A stretch of DNA of 64,000 nt from Chitinivorax sp. B (GTDB lineage: Bacteria > Pseudomonadota > Gammaproteobacteria > Burkholderiales > SCOH01): assembly GCF_005503445.1 (NCBI RefSeq), contig NZ_SCOH01000007.1, forward strand, positions 62,001-126,000. The letters are read 5' to 3'. Positions 1 through 8,504 of this stretch are shown here, one piece after another. Under the pieces are notes generated by a model. It did not search any database. It was not told the DNA's origin and saw only the letters and a list, made by a program, of their open reading frames with translations. Numbering within the stretch: the first letter of the stretch is position 1; the number at the start of each line of letters is the position of its first letter. Position numbers and translations under genes: made by a program.

Positions 1-16
1 ATACTGGCCTGATTGT

Positions 17-59
17 CGGAAAGACGACGGTGAGCAGGTAATTCGTCGTTGTCTTTCCG
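17..59. terminator. Inverted repeat, possible terminator of an upstream gene
   Basis: Bases 17-29 (CGGAAAGACGACG) pair with 44-59, with a three-base bulge, around a 14-base loop. The stem lies just before the first gene, so it may end a gene that lies outside the window. There is no long T-tract on either side, so a terminator function is only tentative. Confidence 0.35.
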
Positions 60-90
60 TATGCCTGATGTCTGGTTTTCTGGAGAGACC

Positions 91-873
91 ATGAGCAAAC
101 TACGCATAACTTATAGCCTGCTGGTGGTAGCAGCGATTGGTACGCTGGCTTGGCTGAATGGCCACGAGGAGCAACAATCCGTTCCGTCGGTGGTCAAGGT
201 GCCGGACTATCTGCAGGATAGTGCGGACGAGACCCCGCTCCAAATCGAGCCAGATGTCGGCAAGAGCCCATTTTTGCCAACCGCAGTGCAATCCCCATTT
301 CCGGGTATGCCAATGCTGAATACACAGGGAGGGAAGGTCGCTGGCGAGCCTGATATCCAACTGCCCACGCCAGAAGAAGTGGCGCAAAAGCAGCAAATGG
401 AAAAGCTAGGCTATCTGATACCACCTGAGTATTACCAAATGGAGCTATCCGCCTTGCGTGAATTAGCTGAAAAAGGGGACACTTTTGCGCTGGTGCACTT
501 GGGAGAACGTTACTATTTTGACATCAAGAAGCGTCAATCCGGTCCGGATTTTGAGGCTGGTGTCGATTACACTCAGTTGGCAATCAAATCGTTGGCTGAA
601 GCGCTGGCACGGGGCAATGCCCATTCTGCGGCCATGATCTCCGAAATCTATTTAGTCGAGAATAAACCGGTTGAAGCCACTGCCTGGAACCTGATTGCCG
701 AACGCATGGGTGACCAGCTGAGCGTGGATTGGTTTCGTCGAACCAAGGATTATCAGCAGCTGAGCGCCAATGACCGGCGCACTGCCGCCCAACAGGCTGA
801 GCAATTGCAGCAGGCTTTGGAGCAACAACGGGCTTCGCTGGTGTCTAAATCGCGTGACACCAAGACTTCATAA
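91..873 (+). CDS. Membrane-anchored Sel1/TPR-like repeat protein, function unknown
   Basis: A 260-residue protein. I start it at the ATG at 91 because GGAGAG lies 3-8 bases upstream; an ATG at 49 in the same frame lacks such a site. Residues about 5-22 form one hydrophobic segment (signal anchor), followed by a Pro-rich low-complexity stretch to about residue 95. The section from about 110 to 215 is helical with Sel1/TPR-like spacing (GDTFALVHLGERYYFD, then ALARGNAHSAAMISEIYL). The C-terminus is a Gln-rich coiled coil. Sel1-like repeats normally mediate protein-protein contacts at the envelope. No catalytic motif is visible and I cannot name a partner; the nearby hcp is on the opposite strand. 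Confidence 0.7.
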   Translation: MSKLRITYSLLVVAAIGTLAWLNGHEEQQSVPSVVKVPDYLQDSADETPLQIEPDVGKSPFLPTAVQSPFPGMPMLNTQGGKVAGEPDIQLPTPEEVAQKQQMEKLGYLIPPEYYQMELSALRELAEKGDTFALVHLGERYYFDIKKRQSGPDFEAGVDYTQLAIKSLAEALARGNAHSAAMISEIYLVENKPVEATAWNLIAERMGDQLSVDWFRRTKDYQQLSANDRRTAAQQAEQLQQALEQQRASLVSKSRDTKTS

Positions 874-1338
874 GGGAAGGTGGTGCAGGGCAAGTCTGTA
901 TTGCCTGATGCGTTGTTATGGGTTGCAGTCGATACTGGCCTTTCTGCACCCAGAGAAAGTGTCCAGCACCAGTTCGGCAATTGTTATATCCAACTCAGCC
1001 TTATTGGCTTTGGCTTGCTTGATTTGCTCTCGGTGCGTCATCGTTTGCCAATGTCCGGCAAAGTGTATTCGTACAAGGCGAATGAGGTGACTGGCGAGTA
1101 AGACCATGCATTGATGGCTGCATTGTCATCCACAAGATGCTTGAGTGTTTCTGTTCCAAGCCATCCGGCTGGGATTGTCTGGTCTGACGCATGCAAATTT
1201 CAAATAGGGCCAGACAGTTCAATCTCGTGTGCAATCCTGTCCACAGGCCATTTCAATCGGCTCTCCCAAAGGTACATAGACCCTGAACCAGATTACGCAG
1301 CCGGCCTGGGTTGTGACCCAGGCCATTGCCGGCAAGGC
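874..1338. other. 465-bp gap without a convincing gene
   Basis: Several short open frames exist here on both strands, but none has both a good ribosome-binding site and a recognisable product. The longest minus-strand candidate (916-1107) would end in a short charged helix. The right-hand end holds the hairpin at 1303-1324 behind hcp. I see no repeat or RNA gene that I can name. Confidence 0.4.
1303..1324 (-). terminator. Perfect 9-bp hairpin after hcp
   Basis: GGCCTGGGT and ACCCAGGCC pair perfectly around a 4-base loop, beginning 15 bases beyond the hcp stop codon. The minus-strand T-tract is missing, so it may act as a 3' stabilising stem or as part of a Rho-assisted terminator. Confidence 0.55.
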
Positions 1339-1818
1339 TTAATAAGTTGCGTTCTTTTGCAGGTCCCATTTTTTCGGTGTACCTGGCTTGATGGTGTCGC
1401 CACTGAATGCGTCATATTGGTAGCTGATCTTGGTGAAGTTCAGCGAGAACGATTCGCTCGGGCGGTCGCCACCACTACTGACAGAGTAGGAGCTGACGAT
1501 TGGTGCTTCCAATTCGATCTTCAGGTAAACCTGTTGCTTCTTGTCAGCCCCGCCAGTGTGCAGGAAGTGGATCTCAGCCTTGGTTAGCGATTTGCCACAA
1601 ATACTTTGCATGAACAGCTCAGGCGAAGCAATATCGGTCGCCTTGGTGAACGTCAGTTCGGAAAATGACGGGTTGCTGGTTTCTCGATCTGTTCCACCAC
1701 TGACAGCGGAAATGGCACGACCGACACCAAACTGCATGGACTCAATGGTGATCCAGTCAGTGTGGCCGTCAATAGTGGATGTACCTTTGATTTCAGTACC
1801 AAATTTCAAGAGGATCAT
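1339..1818 (-). CDS. hcp: Type VI secretion system tube protein Hcp
   Basis: A 159-residue protein, the usual length for Hcp1-family proteins that form the hexameric rings of the T6SS inner tube and are also secreted. The ATG at 1818 is preceded by AAGGA at a good distance; an upstream in-frame ATG at 1866 adds an unrelated leader. The sequence matches the family throughout: a beta-rich start, DWITIESMQFGVGR, ELTFTKATDIASPELF near the middle, and a C-terminal strand with ISYQYD. It is alone: no VgrG, TssB/C, ClpV or baseplate genes are in the window. It may therefore be an orphan copy served by a T6SS elsewhere, or an effector-carrying Hcp whose partner is unlinked. The family call is firm. 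Confidence 0.92.
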   Translation of the reverse strand: MILLKFGTEIKGTSTIDGHTDWITIESMQFGVGRAISAVSGGTDRETSNPSFSELTFTKATDIASPELFMQSICGKSLTKAEIHFLHTGGADKKQQVYLKIELEAPIVSSYSVSSGGDRPSESFSLNFTKISYQYDAFSGDTIKPGTPKKWDLQKNATY

Positions 1819-2481
1819 GATGTAAGTCCTTAAAGGTTGATAAAAAGCGGCCATTTGGCCTGCCAACGGCGAGTAATCATTGGCATTGGTGTTAAACAGG
1901 CGTCAGGGTCATTGTTCTGATCAATTACGGCATCTCATTTTATTGGGGTCGAATATTAGGTGGTCGGATTCTGAAGTGATATGAGCGCTAGTTCAGATGA
2001 AATGAGCCTTTAATAGAAGTTCATCATAGAGGCCTGCTTTGTCACGATGCAAGCATATGCTCGCATGTGAATGCGAATGCAATTCGCCCGTTTGGGTGGG
2101 ATGGATTTAATTTAATTTGTTGTTTTTATTTATTTATTACTCTTTTCCTGTCTGGGGGTACTCGCCGTAACGTACATGTTTTCATTGCCACGGTGTCAAG
2201 ATCCGACACGCAAGTTTCTTAAAGATATTCATTTGGCATGATGTGTATGTTGGAGGTCGGTACACTTCATTTTCTGCATGTTTCATTGTGGCTGGATGAT
2301 TGGATGGGCTGAGGTTCAGCACACTGAGCTAGGTGTAATGAAGGCGGAAACAGCAAGGTAGGTGATGAGATAAACGGTCTGGTTGCCCCATTGTGATCCG
2401 ATACTTGCCAAGCCTGTTTGGAAGGCTGGATGTTTGCTGACGTGAAGCTGTGATCTCCCTCACGCCAGCCAAGATAGGTCG
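1819..2481. other. 663-bp intergenic region upstream of hcp
   Basis: This is an AT-rich stretch holding the hcp promoter region on the minus strand and the 3' end of the crotonase gene. Within it are the palindrome AGCATATGCT (2052-2061), an inverted repeat GCGAAT-gca-ATTCGC (2073-2087) with GAATGC repeated in tandem just before, and a T-rich run around 2110-2150. I found no open frame worth calling and no sigma-54 consensus facing hcp. Confidence 0.5.
2437..2468 (-). terminator. Possible terminator of the crotonase gene
   Basis: CTGACGTGA (2437-2445) pairs with TCACGCCAG (2460-2468) with one wobble pair, 14 bases beyond the stop codon at 2482. It lacks a T-tract on the minus strand, so confidence is modest. 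Confidence 0.4.
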
Positions 2482-3294
2482 CTAGTCGCGGAACTGTCCG
2501 TCTCGTTTCTGCATGGAAGCCATGATGGCTTCCTGAATATCTGCAGACATCAGCATGGCGGCATTCCAGCCAGCCACAAATTTCAAGCCGTCTTCAATAG
2601 AATGATCACGCGAGTAATTCAGCACCTGCTTGGTGCCGCGAATGACCAATGGTGATTTCTTGGCAATCTCGGTGGCGATGGTCATGACTTCTTTCATCAG
2701 CGTATCACGGTCCGAAAAACTACGATTGGCCAATCCGATCTGGACAGCTTCGGCCCCACTGACACTGCGACAGGTAAAGGCCAGTTCACGGGTCAATCCT
2801 TCACCAATCAGGTATGGCAGGCGTTGCAGTGTGCCCACATCGGCGACCAATCCCATGTCGGCCTCTTTTACGCTGAAATAGGCATCATCGGTGGTATAGC
2901 GCATGTCTGCTGCGCAAACCAGATCAACCCCGCCGCCGACACAGGCGCCGTGGATGGCAGCCAGCACGGGTTTGCGACAGCGTTCCAGTGAGGTCAGGCA
3001 ATCCTGCAGGTCCAGAATGATGCGATGCAGTTTTTCGCGTGCCCGTGCTTCACAAGTGTCTTCGATTCGGGTCTTCAAGCCCATCATCATCATCAGGTCG
3101 ATGCCGGAGCAGAAATGCTTGCCGTTGCCAGCCAGTACTGCTACACGGGCAGAAGGTTCTTCGTCGATCCAGTCAAATGCGCGGCGGATGTCGGCCCAGA
3201 GTGTTTCATCCATTGCGTTGGCTTTGTCCGGGCGGTTCAGTTCCACCAGAGCGACGTGGTTTTCAAGGGTGATCTTGATGGTGTCGAGTTGCAT
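2482..3294 (-). CDS. Enoyl-CoA hydratase/isomerase (crotonase) family protein
   Basis: A 270-residue crotonase-fold enzyme acting on an acyl-CoA thioester. The start at 3294 has AAGGA upstream; a longer frame from 3321 lacks it. Visible family features are AVLAGNGKHFCSGIDL (first oxyanion-hole strand and the CoA-binding loop), AIHGACVGGGVDLVCAAD (second oxyanion hole) and ADMGLVADVGTL, where acidic residues occupy the catalytic region. The Asp-containing DMGLVADVG segment resembles delta(3,5)-delta(2,4)-dienoyl-CoA isomerases more than hydratases, so an isomerase role in unsaturated fatty acid breakdown is the better guess. It follows a hotdog thioesterase (39-bp gap) and a TetR regulator, suggesting a CoA-thioester operon. 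Confidence 0.85.
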   Translation of the reverse strand: MQLDTIKITLENHVALVELNRPDKANAMDETLWADIRRAFDWIDEEPSARVAVLAGNGKHFCSGIDLMMMMGLKTRIEDTCEARAREKLHRIILDLQDCLTSLERCRKPVLAAIHGACVGGGVDLVCAADMRYTTDDAYFSVKEADMGLVADVGTLQRLPYLIGEGLTRELAFTCRSVSGAEAVQIGLANRSFSDRDTLMKEVMTIATEIAKKSPLVIRGTKQVLNYSRDHSIEDGLKFVAGWNAAMLMSADIQEAIMASMQKRDGQFRD

Positions 3295-3333
3295 GGTGTG
3301 TCCTTGTGAGGGGCGGATCAATAAGACAACTAC

Positions 3334-3828
3334 TCAGTTACGTTTTTTGGGTATCCAGGCCCAGATCATCTCGCACTGTATGGGTGATTCACCGCTCTGG
3401 TCAGAAATGATCACCGGTACGCTGACTTCACCTTTGTCTTGCGACATGATGGCGGCTATCTGTTCAGGTTGCAGCGCTGCTACGGCTTTCATATCACCTT
3501 GTGCACGTTTGAGGTAATCCACTTTCAAGCTTTTGATCAGTGGCAGTTTGTCGTCTGGCAAATGCATACCTACCGCGAAACCGGTGGCTGTTTCCGCCAG
3601 TAGGGCCATGGCTGCGGCATGTACACCTTTGATGTGGTTTTGAACGCGTCGCCGATTTCTAAGGCTGACGACGACACGCTCTTGTGATACTTCGTCAAAT
3701 CGCAGCTTGGCAGTACCCAGAAATGGTACGACATTACCGAGCAGAAAACTTTGCAGGCCTTGTTTCAGGCCGTTGGGTAAGCCATCCAGCTTGCCGACCA
3801 GTCGGGTCATTTGGTTACTGGTTGCCAT
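3334..3828 (-). CDS. Hotdog-fold protein, DUF4442/PaaI-like thioesterase
   Basis: A 164-residue protein starting at 3828, where AGGGAGAG lies upstream. The layout fits the DUF4442/PaaI hotdog family: N-terminal helix, NVVPFLGTAKLRFDEVSQERVVVSLRNRR, then HIKGVHAAAMALLAETATGFAVG as the central hotdog helix. Enzymes of this family usually hydrolyse acyl-CoA thioesters, though many DUF4442 members are uncharacterised. It lies between a TetR regulator and a crotonase gene on the same strand, which supports a role with acyl-CoA substrates. The 142-bp gap to the regulator leaves room for its own promoter. Substrate unknown. Confidence 0.75.
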   Translation of the reverse strand: MATSNQMTRLVGKLDGLPNGLKQGLQSFLLGNVVPFLGTAKLRFDEVSQERVVVSLRNRRRVQNHIKGVHAAAMALLAETATGFAVGMHLPDDKLPLIKSLKVDYLKRAQGDMKAVAALQPEQIAAIMSQDKGEVSVPVIISDQSGESPIQCEMIWAWIPKKRN

Positions 3829-3970
3829 GTCACTCTCCCTTGATTTATCACGGTTTGGTTTTATGGGCCGGCACACTGGTGCAGGCATACCGTGTTGTTG
3901 AATATATTGTTCGGTACCCGAAACGGATTGCCATGCGGCACGAGGTGAGTTGAGCTGCATGGTTGGTTAT

Positions 3971-4567
3971 TCAGGCCAGTTGGCCGCCAGCCCCCAAACC
4001 AAGGCGAATCTGCTTGATGATATCGTCCAGAATCGCCGAATTTTCCATCACCCGGGCTACCTGTAATCCACCTTGCAGCGCTGCCATGATGGTAGCTGCA
4101 CGGTCACGTGGCGTCCCTTTGAAGCGGAAATAGCCTTTGGTCTGACCCTCCGTCAGGATCAGCTCAGCCCAGGCCAACAGCTCCCGCATGAAGGCTTGGG
4201 TTTCTACCTGGATTTCTGGCGGCAACACGAGGTATTCGGCAGACAGTACACCGGTAGGGCAGATTCGCTGGTTCTGATCGTAATAACGCACGATCAGGTC
4301 GAAATACCATTCCAGCTTCTGCCATGGGTCACCTGCCAGGGTTTCCTGTTCGCCAGTCCAGCGTGCAAAACGTCGTCGGTAACGTTGAATCAGTGCCACA
4401 CCCAGATCAGTCTTGGTCGGGAAATGGTAATGGATGGCTGCATTCTTCATACCCAGTGCAGCAGAGATGTGCTGGTAACTGAAGGCGGAAAAGCTGCGGG
4501 TCAGCAGTAGCTCTTCCGCCAGGTCGAGAATGAGCTTCTTGGTATCGGTTTTGGCTGGGGCACGCAT
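3971..4567 (-). CDS. TetR/AcrR family transcriptional regulator
   Basis: A 198-residue repressor-type protein. Residues about 10-55 carry the TetR helix-turn-helix (ILDLAEELLLTRSFSAFSYQ, then LGMKNAAIHYHFPTKTDLG), where the Y-H-F-x-x-K-x-x-L pattern is diagnostic. The C-terminal part is the ligand-binding and dimer domain. The downstream genes encode a thioesterase and a crotonase, so the effector may be an acyl-CoA or a fatty acid; this is inference. A perfect inverted repeat sits 14 bases upstream of the start codon and is a likely self-operator. Confidence 0.9.
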   Translation of the reverse strand: MRAPAKTDTKKLILDLAEELLLTRSFSAFSYQHISAALGMKNAAIHYHFPTKTDLGVALIQRYRRRFARWTGEQETLAGDPWQKLEWYFDLIVRYYDQNQRICPTGVLSAEYLVLPPEIQVETQAFMRELLAWAELILTEGQTKGYFRFKGTPRDRAATIMAALQGGLQVARVMENSAILDDIIKQIRLGLGAGGQLA

Positions 4568-4580
4568 GCAATCGACTGTA

Positions 4581-4596
4581 CTTACTGATTAGTAAG
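4581..4596. promoter_or_regulatory. Probable TetR operator upstream of the TetR gene
   Basis: CTTACT-gatt-AGTAAG is a perfect 6-bp inverted repeat with a 4-bp spacer, centred about 20 bases upstream of the TetR start codon (4567). Size, symmetry and position are typical of an autoregulatory TetR operator. I did not find a second copy in the gap before the thioesterase gene. Confidence 0.6.
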
Positions 4597-4630
4597 CTGT
4601 CAATTCCAGAGCCATAACGACACTTGGCGG

Positions 4631-5530
4631 TTATTCCATACTTCCTTCCAGTTGACGCGCCAAGCCGTATTCCTCAATGAATTGCATGAATGCCAACAAG
4701 GCCGCCGGCTGATTGTGGCGGCCTGCTGTGACCATATAGTAGTCGTTGCGAGTGGGGGGATGATTGGGTAGCAGCAACAGCAGCTGGCCAGATGCCAATT
4801 CGTGTTGGCATAGAAAGTATGGCAACAACGCAATACCCAAGTCAGCTTTGGCGGTTTCCAGCAAATGTAGCAGGCTGTTACTGCGAAGCACTGCTTTGAG
4901 CTCGACGGTTTTTACCTCGTCATTGCTATACAGCGGCCAAGCCGGAACTGCATAGTGCAGCAGGCCTGCATGCCGCGATAGTTCATCCAGCGTGTCAGGT
5001 AGCCCTGACTGTTCCAAGTAGGTGGGTGAGGCTACCAGCACCCGGCGAACCGGTCCAACACGGCGTGAGACAAAGGTGGAATCGGCCTGTTTACCGGTCC
5101 GAAAAGCGATATCAATACCTTCTTCCACCAGATTGACGATGTTATCGGTTACCAGGCAATCTACCTCGATTTGCGGGTAACGGGTATGAAAGGCCTGGAT
5201 CATCGCCGGGAACAATCGGATACCCGATGCTTCTGGTACCGTGAGACGAATTCGTCCGGCTGGTGCTACCCGTAGCTGTGAGATGGCTGCGTTGGCAGCT
5301 CGGGCGGCGTCTACCATCCGCTGGCAGTGTTGCAGATAGAGCTGGCCGGCATGTGTCAATGTCAATCGCCGAGTGGTGCGCAGCATCAGTCTGACCCCCA
5401 GCGCATCCTCCAGTTCGGCTACGCGCTGACTGACCGTTGATTTGGGCAGGCCCAACACCTTGGCTGCAGCTGTAAAGCTGCCATTTTCCGCCACTTGTAC
5501 GAAAACGGCCATGCGATCCAGTTCCAACAT
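4631..5530 (-). CDS. LysR family transcriptional regulator
   Basis: A 299-residue protein of standard LysR length. The first 60 residues are the winged HTH (MAVFVQVAENGSFTAAAKVL, SKSTVSQRVAELEDALG-like recognition helix), and the rest is the periplasmic-binding-protein-like effector domain (from RIRLTVPEASG to about residue 290). It belongs to the subgroup whose members often regulate a divergent oxidoreductase gene. Here the divergent genes are a monooxygenase-like protein and a zinc-family oxidoreductase, with 97 bp between, so these are the natural targets. The inducer cannot be read from the sequence. Confidence 0.9.
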   Translation of the reverse strand: MLELDRMAVFVQVAENGSFTAAAKVLGLPKSTVSQRVAELEDALGVRLMLRTTRRLTLTHAGQLYLQHCQRMVDAARAANAAISQLRVAPAGRIRLTVPEASGIRLFPAMIQAFHTRYPQIEVDCLVTDNIVNLVEEGIDIAFRTGKQADSTFVSRRVGPVRRVLVASPTYLEQSGLPDTLDELSRHAGLLHYAVPAWPLYSNDEVKTVELKAVLRSNSLLHLLETAKADLGIALLPYFLCQHELASGQLLLLLPNHPPTRNDYYMVTAGRHNQPAALLAFMQFIEEYGLARQLEGSME

Positions 5531-5627
5531 ATTGTTCGTCTATGCGGATAATGATTCCTTATTTTAACGGCTAATCAAACCAATTGGGCGCGTTTACACT
5601 GCCATTCATCAATCACTGGAGTACACC

Positions 5628-5921
5628 ATGAGTCAACTGAATGTCGTTGCCACCATCGTCGCCAAAGCAGGTGCCGAACAACGAGTGGAAGACGCCCTGA
5701 AGGCATTGATTGCGCCAACCCTGACTGAGGCCGGATGTTTGCAATATGACCTGCATCGTGATGTGGATAAGCCCGGCGTGTTTGTGTTTTACGAAACCTG
5801 GACAAATCGTGAGCTGCTTGCCGCTCACCTGCAATCCGCACACTTGGTGACCTATCAGCAGGTTGTTGATGGCTTGGTCGAGGCATGGGATATGAAATTG
5901 ATGACACGCATCGGCGTGTGA
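5628..5921 (+). CDS. Antibiotic biosynthesis monooxygenase (ABM) domain protein, YgiN-like
   Basis: A 97-residue single-domain protein with the dimeric ferredoxin-like ABM fold: NVVATIVAKAGAEQRVEDAL, then GCLQYDLHRDVDKPGVFVFY and ETWTNRELLAAHLQSAHL. Related small proteins such as E. coli YgiN act as quinol monooxygenases or handle reactive quinones without cofactors. GGAG lies 8 bases before the ATG. The next gene (33-bp gap) encodes an NADPH:quinone-type oxidoreductase, and a LysR gene is divergent, so a small quinone or electrophile detoxification operon is plausible. The function of this copy is untested. Confidence 0.85.
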   Translation: MSQLNVVATIVAKAGAEQRVEDALKALIAPTLTEAGCLQYDLHRDVDKPGVFVFYETWTNRELLAAHLQSAHLVTYQQVVDGLVEAWDMKLMTRIGV

Positions 5922-5954
5922 TGTGCATTGGATTGTCAAATCAGGAGAATATGA

Positions 5955-6974
5955 ATGAAAGCTGTTGGGTTATATCGTTATCTACCCATTGATCACCCTG
6001 AAGCGTTGTTGGATGTAGCACTACCAGATCCAATACCGGGGCCGCATGACGTGTTGGTGGCCATTCGCGCCATTGCCGCCAACCCAGTTGACTACAAGGT
6101 AAGGGCGCCGAAGGATCATGTCGAAGCGATGCCGAAGGTGCTGGGATGGGATGCAGCGGGCGTGGTTCAAGCTGTTGGTTCCGCCGTCAGCCTGTTCAAG
6201 CCGGGGGATGAAGTGTATTACGCTGGGGATCTCACTCGCCAAGGTAGCAATGCCGAACTGCAATTGGTGGACGAACGCATTATTGGCCGCAAACCAGTCA
6301 GTTTGAGTTTTGAACAGGCAGCAGCGCTGCCATTGACAACCATTACTGCCTGGGAGGTGTTGTTTGACCGATTGGGTATTGCCCAGTCTGCAGAAGCGAA
6401 TCGTGGTCGTTCCATTTTGATTCTGGGGGGGGCCGGTGGCGTGGGTTCCATTGCCATTCAACTTGCAAAACGGGTGGCTGGTTTGCAGGTGGTGGCAACA
6501 GCATCCCGCCCGGATTCAGCTGCCTGGTGCCGCGATTTCGGTGCAGACGAAACGGTGAACCACTTTGCTGACATGCCGGCACAGTTTCGCGAACGAGGGT
6601 TGCCAGCGCCGGATTACATCCTGTGCCTGAGCGATACTGATCTGCACTTTGCAGCGATGGCAGAGCTGATCAAACCACAAGGCAAGATTGCCAGCATTGT
6701 GGAAACCACACAGCCGGTAGCGCTGAATTTGTTAAAGGGCAAAAGCGCCAGTTTCCATTGGGAGCTGATGTTCACCCGGTCGTTGCATCAAACCGATGAC
6801 ATGATCGAACAGCATCGTCTGCTGAATCAGGTAGCGGATTTGATCGATAAAGGTACATTGCGCACCACATTGGGTGAGGTGATACGGCCGATCAATGCCG
6901 CCAACCTGAAGTTGGCCCATGCCAAATTGGAGGCGGGGCGGGCTATCGGTAAAATTGTGCTTAGCGGGTTTTGA
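5955..6974 (+). CDS. Zinc-type alcohol dehydrogenase-like / NADPH:quinone oxidoreductase (MDR family)
   Basis: A 339-residue medium-chain dehydrogenase/reductase. It starts at 5955, behind AGGAG at 5943-5947; an out-of-frame ATG at 5951 is rejected. An N-terminal GroES-like domain (NPVDYKVRAP, VLGWDAAGVVQAVG) precedes a Rossmann domain with the nucleotide motif ILGGAGGVGSIAIQLAK. The structural zinc cysteines are absent, as in the quinone-reductase branch (TIGR02817-like family). It probably reduces quinones or enones with NADPH. It forms an operon with the ABM protein and is likely controlled by the divergent LysR regulator. Confidence 0.88.
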   Translation: MKAVGLYRYLPIDHPEALLDVALPDPIPGPHDVLVAIRAIAANPVDYKVRAPKDHVEAMPKVLGWDAAGVVQAVGSAVSLFKPGDEVYYAGDLTRQGSNAELQLVDERIIGRKPVSLSFEQAAALPLTTITAWEVLFDRLGIAQSAEANRGRSILILGGAGGVGSIAIQLAKRVAGLQVVATASRPDSAAWCRDFGADETVNHFADMPAQFRERGLPAPDYILCLSDTDLHFAAMAELIKPQGKIASIVETTQPVALNLLKGKSASFHWELMFTRSLHQTDDMIEQHRLLNQVADLIDKGTLRTTLGEVIRPINAANLKLAHAKLEAGRAIGKIVLSGF

Positions 6975-7034
6975 TGTTTTATTCCTGAAACCGCCATTTG
7001 GCAAATCAGCGGTGCCGCGTGGCGGAATCTGCGA

Positions 7035-7478
7035 TCAGCAACCGGCTTGGGCTACGCCGGCCGCGCGTTTTTTCAATTCGTCGTGCGACAGATTTTCGAT
7101 GCGGCTGGCCAGGTACCAAGTGTTCCCACATGGGTCTTTCACACCAGCATTGCGATCGCCATAGAACTGGTCGGCTGGTGGTGAAATGGTACTGGCACCA
7201 GCTTGCAAAGCGCGGGTATAGGCTGCATCGACATCAGGCAAATATAGATAGAAACTGCTGGTTTGCGCTGGCCAGGTTGGCTGTGAGCTGGAGAGCATCA
7301 GCATCGAACTGCCAATGCGGAATTCAGCATGACGTATGGCACCTTGGTCATCGGTCAACATCTCAGTTTCTTCCGCGACAAAAGCTTCCTTCAGAAACGC
7401 AATCAATCTTGGTGCATTGTCGGTAACCATATAGGGAGTGATGGTGTGATAGCCATCAGGGATGGGCTTGACTGACAT
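7035..7478 (-). CDS. VOC (glyoxalase/PhnB-like) family protein
   Basis: A 147-residue protein with two babbab modules of the vicinal-oxygen-chelate fold. YHTITPYMVTDNAPRLIAFL opens the first and DVDAAYTRALQAGASTISPP the second, ending in DPCGNTWYLASR, the usual closing motif of PhnB-like members. AGGAG precedes the ATG. This branch includes many proteins of unknown substrate, and metal ligands cannot be assigned with certainty. It follows an AraC-type regulator gene on the same strand (94-bp gap), a common pairing, so it is probably expressed with it. Confidence 0.85.
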   Translation of the reverse strand: MSVKPIPDGYHTITPYMVTDNAPRLIAFLKEAFVAEETEMLTDDQGAIRHAEFRIGSSMLMLSSSQPTWPAQTSSFYLYLPDVDAAYTRALQAGASTISPPADQFYGDRNAGVKDPCGNTWYLASRIENLSHDELKKRAAGVAQAGC

Positions 7479-7572
7479 GATGGGCTCCTATGTTGGTTCG
7501 TTGAGAACTGGCTGGATAACGTTGATAGTGTGGCCAAGTCGTGCCGGGTACGTCTTGTAAAAAACGGAAATG

Positions 7573-8403
7573 TTAACCCTGTAGACTGACATCAAGCGGT
7601 ACGTGGTTTGGATGACGCCCGCGTTGCTGCCAGTAAGTACCGGGAGCCAAGCCGGAGAATGCCCGGAAATCATGACTGAAATGGGCCTGATCGTAGTAAC
7701 CACATTGCAGTGCCAGATCGGCCCAGTCCACCTGTAACGCCTGGAATGATTGGCCGACAGCATGTTGAAAACGTTGTAACCGATAGAACTGTTTGGGCGA
7801 TAGCCCGACATGTTGCTGAAATAGTTGTCCTAACCGACGTGGTCCGATGCCAAGTTGATCTGACAATTGCGGGACAGATATCGGATGCGGCGCAGACAAT
7901 ACGTGGATGGCATGATCGAGCATGGGGTTGGCTGTTGACCATTCGGCGAGCTGGGTCAGCAAAGCTTGCTCCAGTAATTGGAAGCGTTGCTGGATGGAAG
8001 GTGTTGCCAAAATCCGTTCACGCCATTCATGGCCACGCCGGCCCCAGATGGTATCCAGCGAAACATGCAGATTCCGCAAGCTGCTCAACGGGTGATGAAC
8101 AAACGGGTAGGCACCACCCGGTCGAAAGTGGGCACCAATGACAGCGGTCGTGCCATAGGTATCCAGCACGAAATAGCGACTGTGTGGGCCGGAGATGACA
8201 CTGTGTTGGAAACTGATCGGGTCGGTGGCATCAGTATCCACGTAAACCTGCATCGGCTCGTCCAGCAGGTTGATGACCAGTTCAACAGACCCGGTTGGTA
8301 ATAGTCGTTCACGTTGGTATGAGGTATTGACACCTTCTGCAAGCCACAGCAATTCGACGAACTGGCTGAGTGGTGGGCCTGGCGCATAGCTTAGATAACG
8401 CAT
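7573..8403 (-). CDS. AraC family transcriptional regulator
   Basis: A 276-residue regulator. Residues 1-145 are a beta-rich N-terminal domain of the kind often annotated DUF6597 (FVELLWLAEG, LLPTGSVELVINL). Residues about 165-265 carry the two-HTH AraC DNA-binding domain, with LSDQLGIGPRRLGQLFQQHVGLSPKQF cut here into LSDQLGIGPRRLGQLFQ and VGLSPKQFYRLQRF, then DLALQCGYYDQAHFSHDF for the second HTH. The GGAGG before the ATG supports the start at 8403. The VOC gene downstream is its likely operon partner. Ligand unknown. Confidence 0.9.
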   Translation of the reverse strand: MRYLSYAPGPPLSQFVELLWLAEGVNTSYQRERLLPTGSVELVINLLDEPMQVYVDTDATDPISFQHSVISGPHSRYFVLDTYGTTAVIGAHFRPGGAYPFVHHPLSSLRNLHVSLDTIWGRRGHEWRERILATPSIQQRFQLLEQALLTQLAEWSTANPMLDHAIHVLSAPHPISVPQLSDQLGIGPRRLGQLFQQHVGLSPKQFYRLQRFQHAVGQSFQALQVDWADLALQCGYYDQAHFSHDFRAFSGLAPGTYWQQRGRHPNHVPLDVSLQG

Positions 8404-8504
8404 GATGCCTCCGGTGGTCGGGCAACTGCGATCAAAGACCTGGGTGATCCTGCTAGGTCACATTCAGAATATGTTACGGTCTTGCTGAGTGTGCAAACAG
8501 GGTT

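Noticed and set aside
880-1101. Small plus-strand open frame after the Sel1-like gene
   Set aside because: No good ribosome-binding site and no resemblance to any family; overlaps other equal-sized frames.
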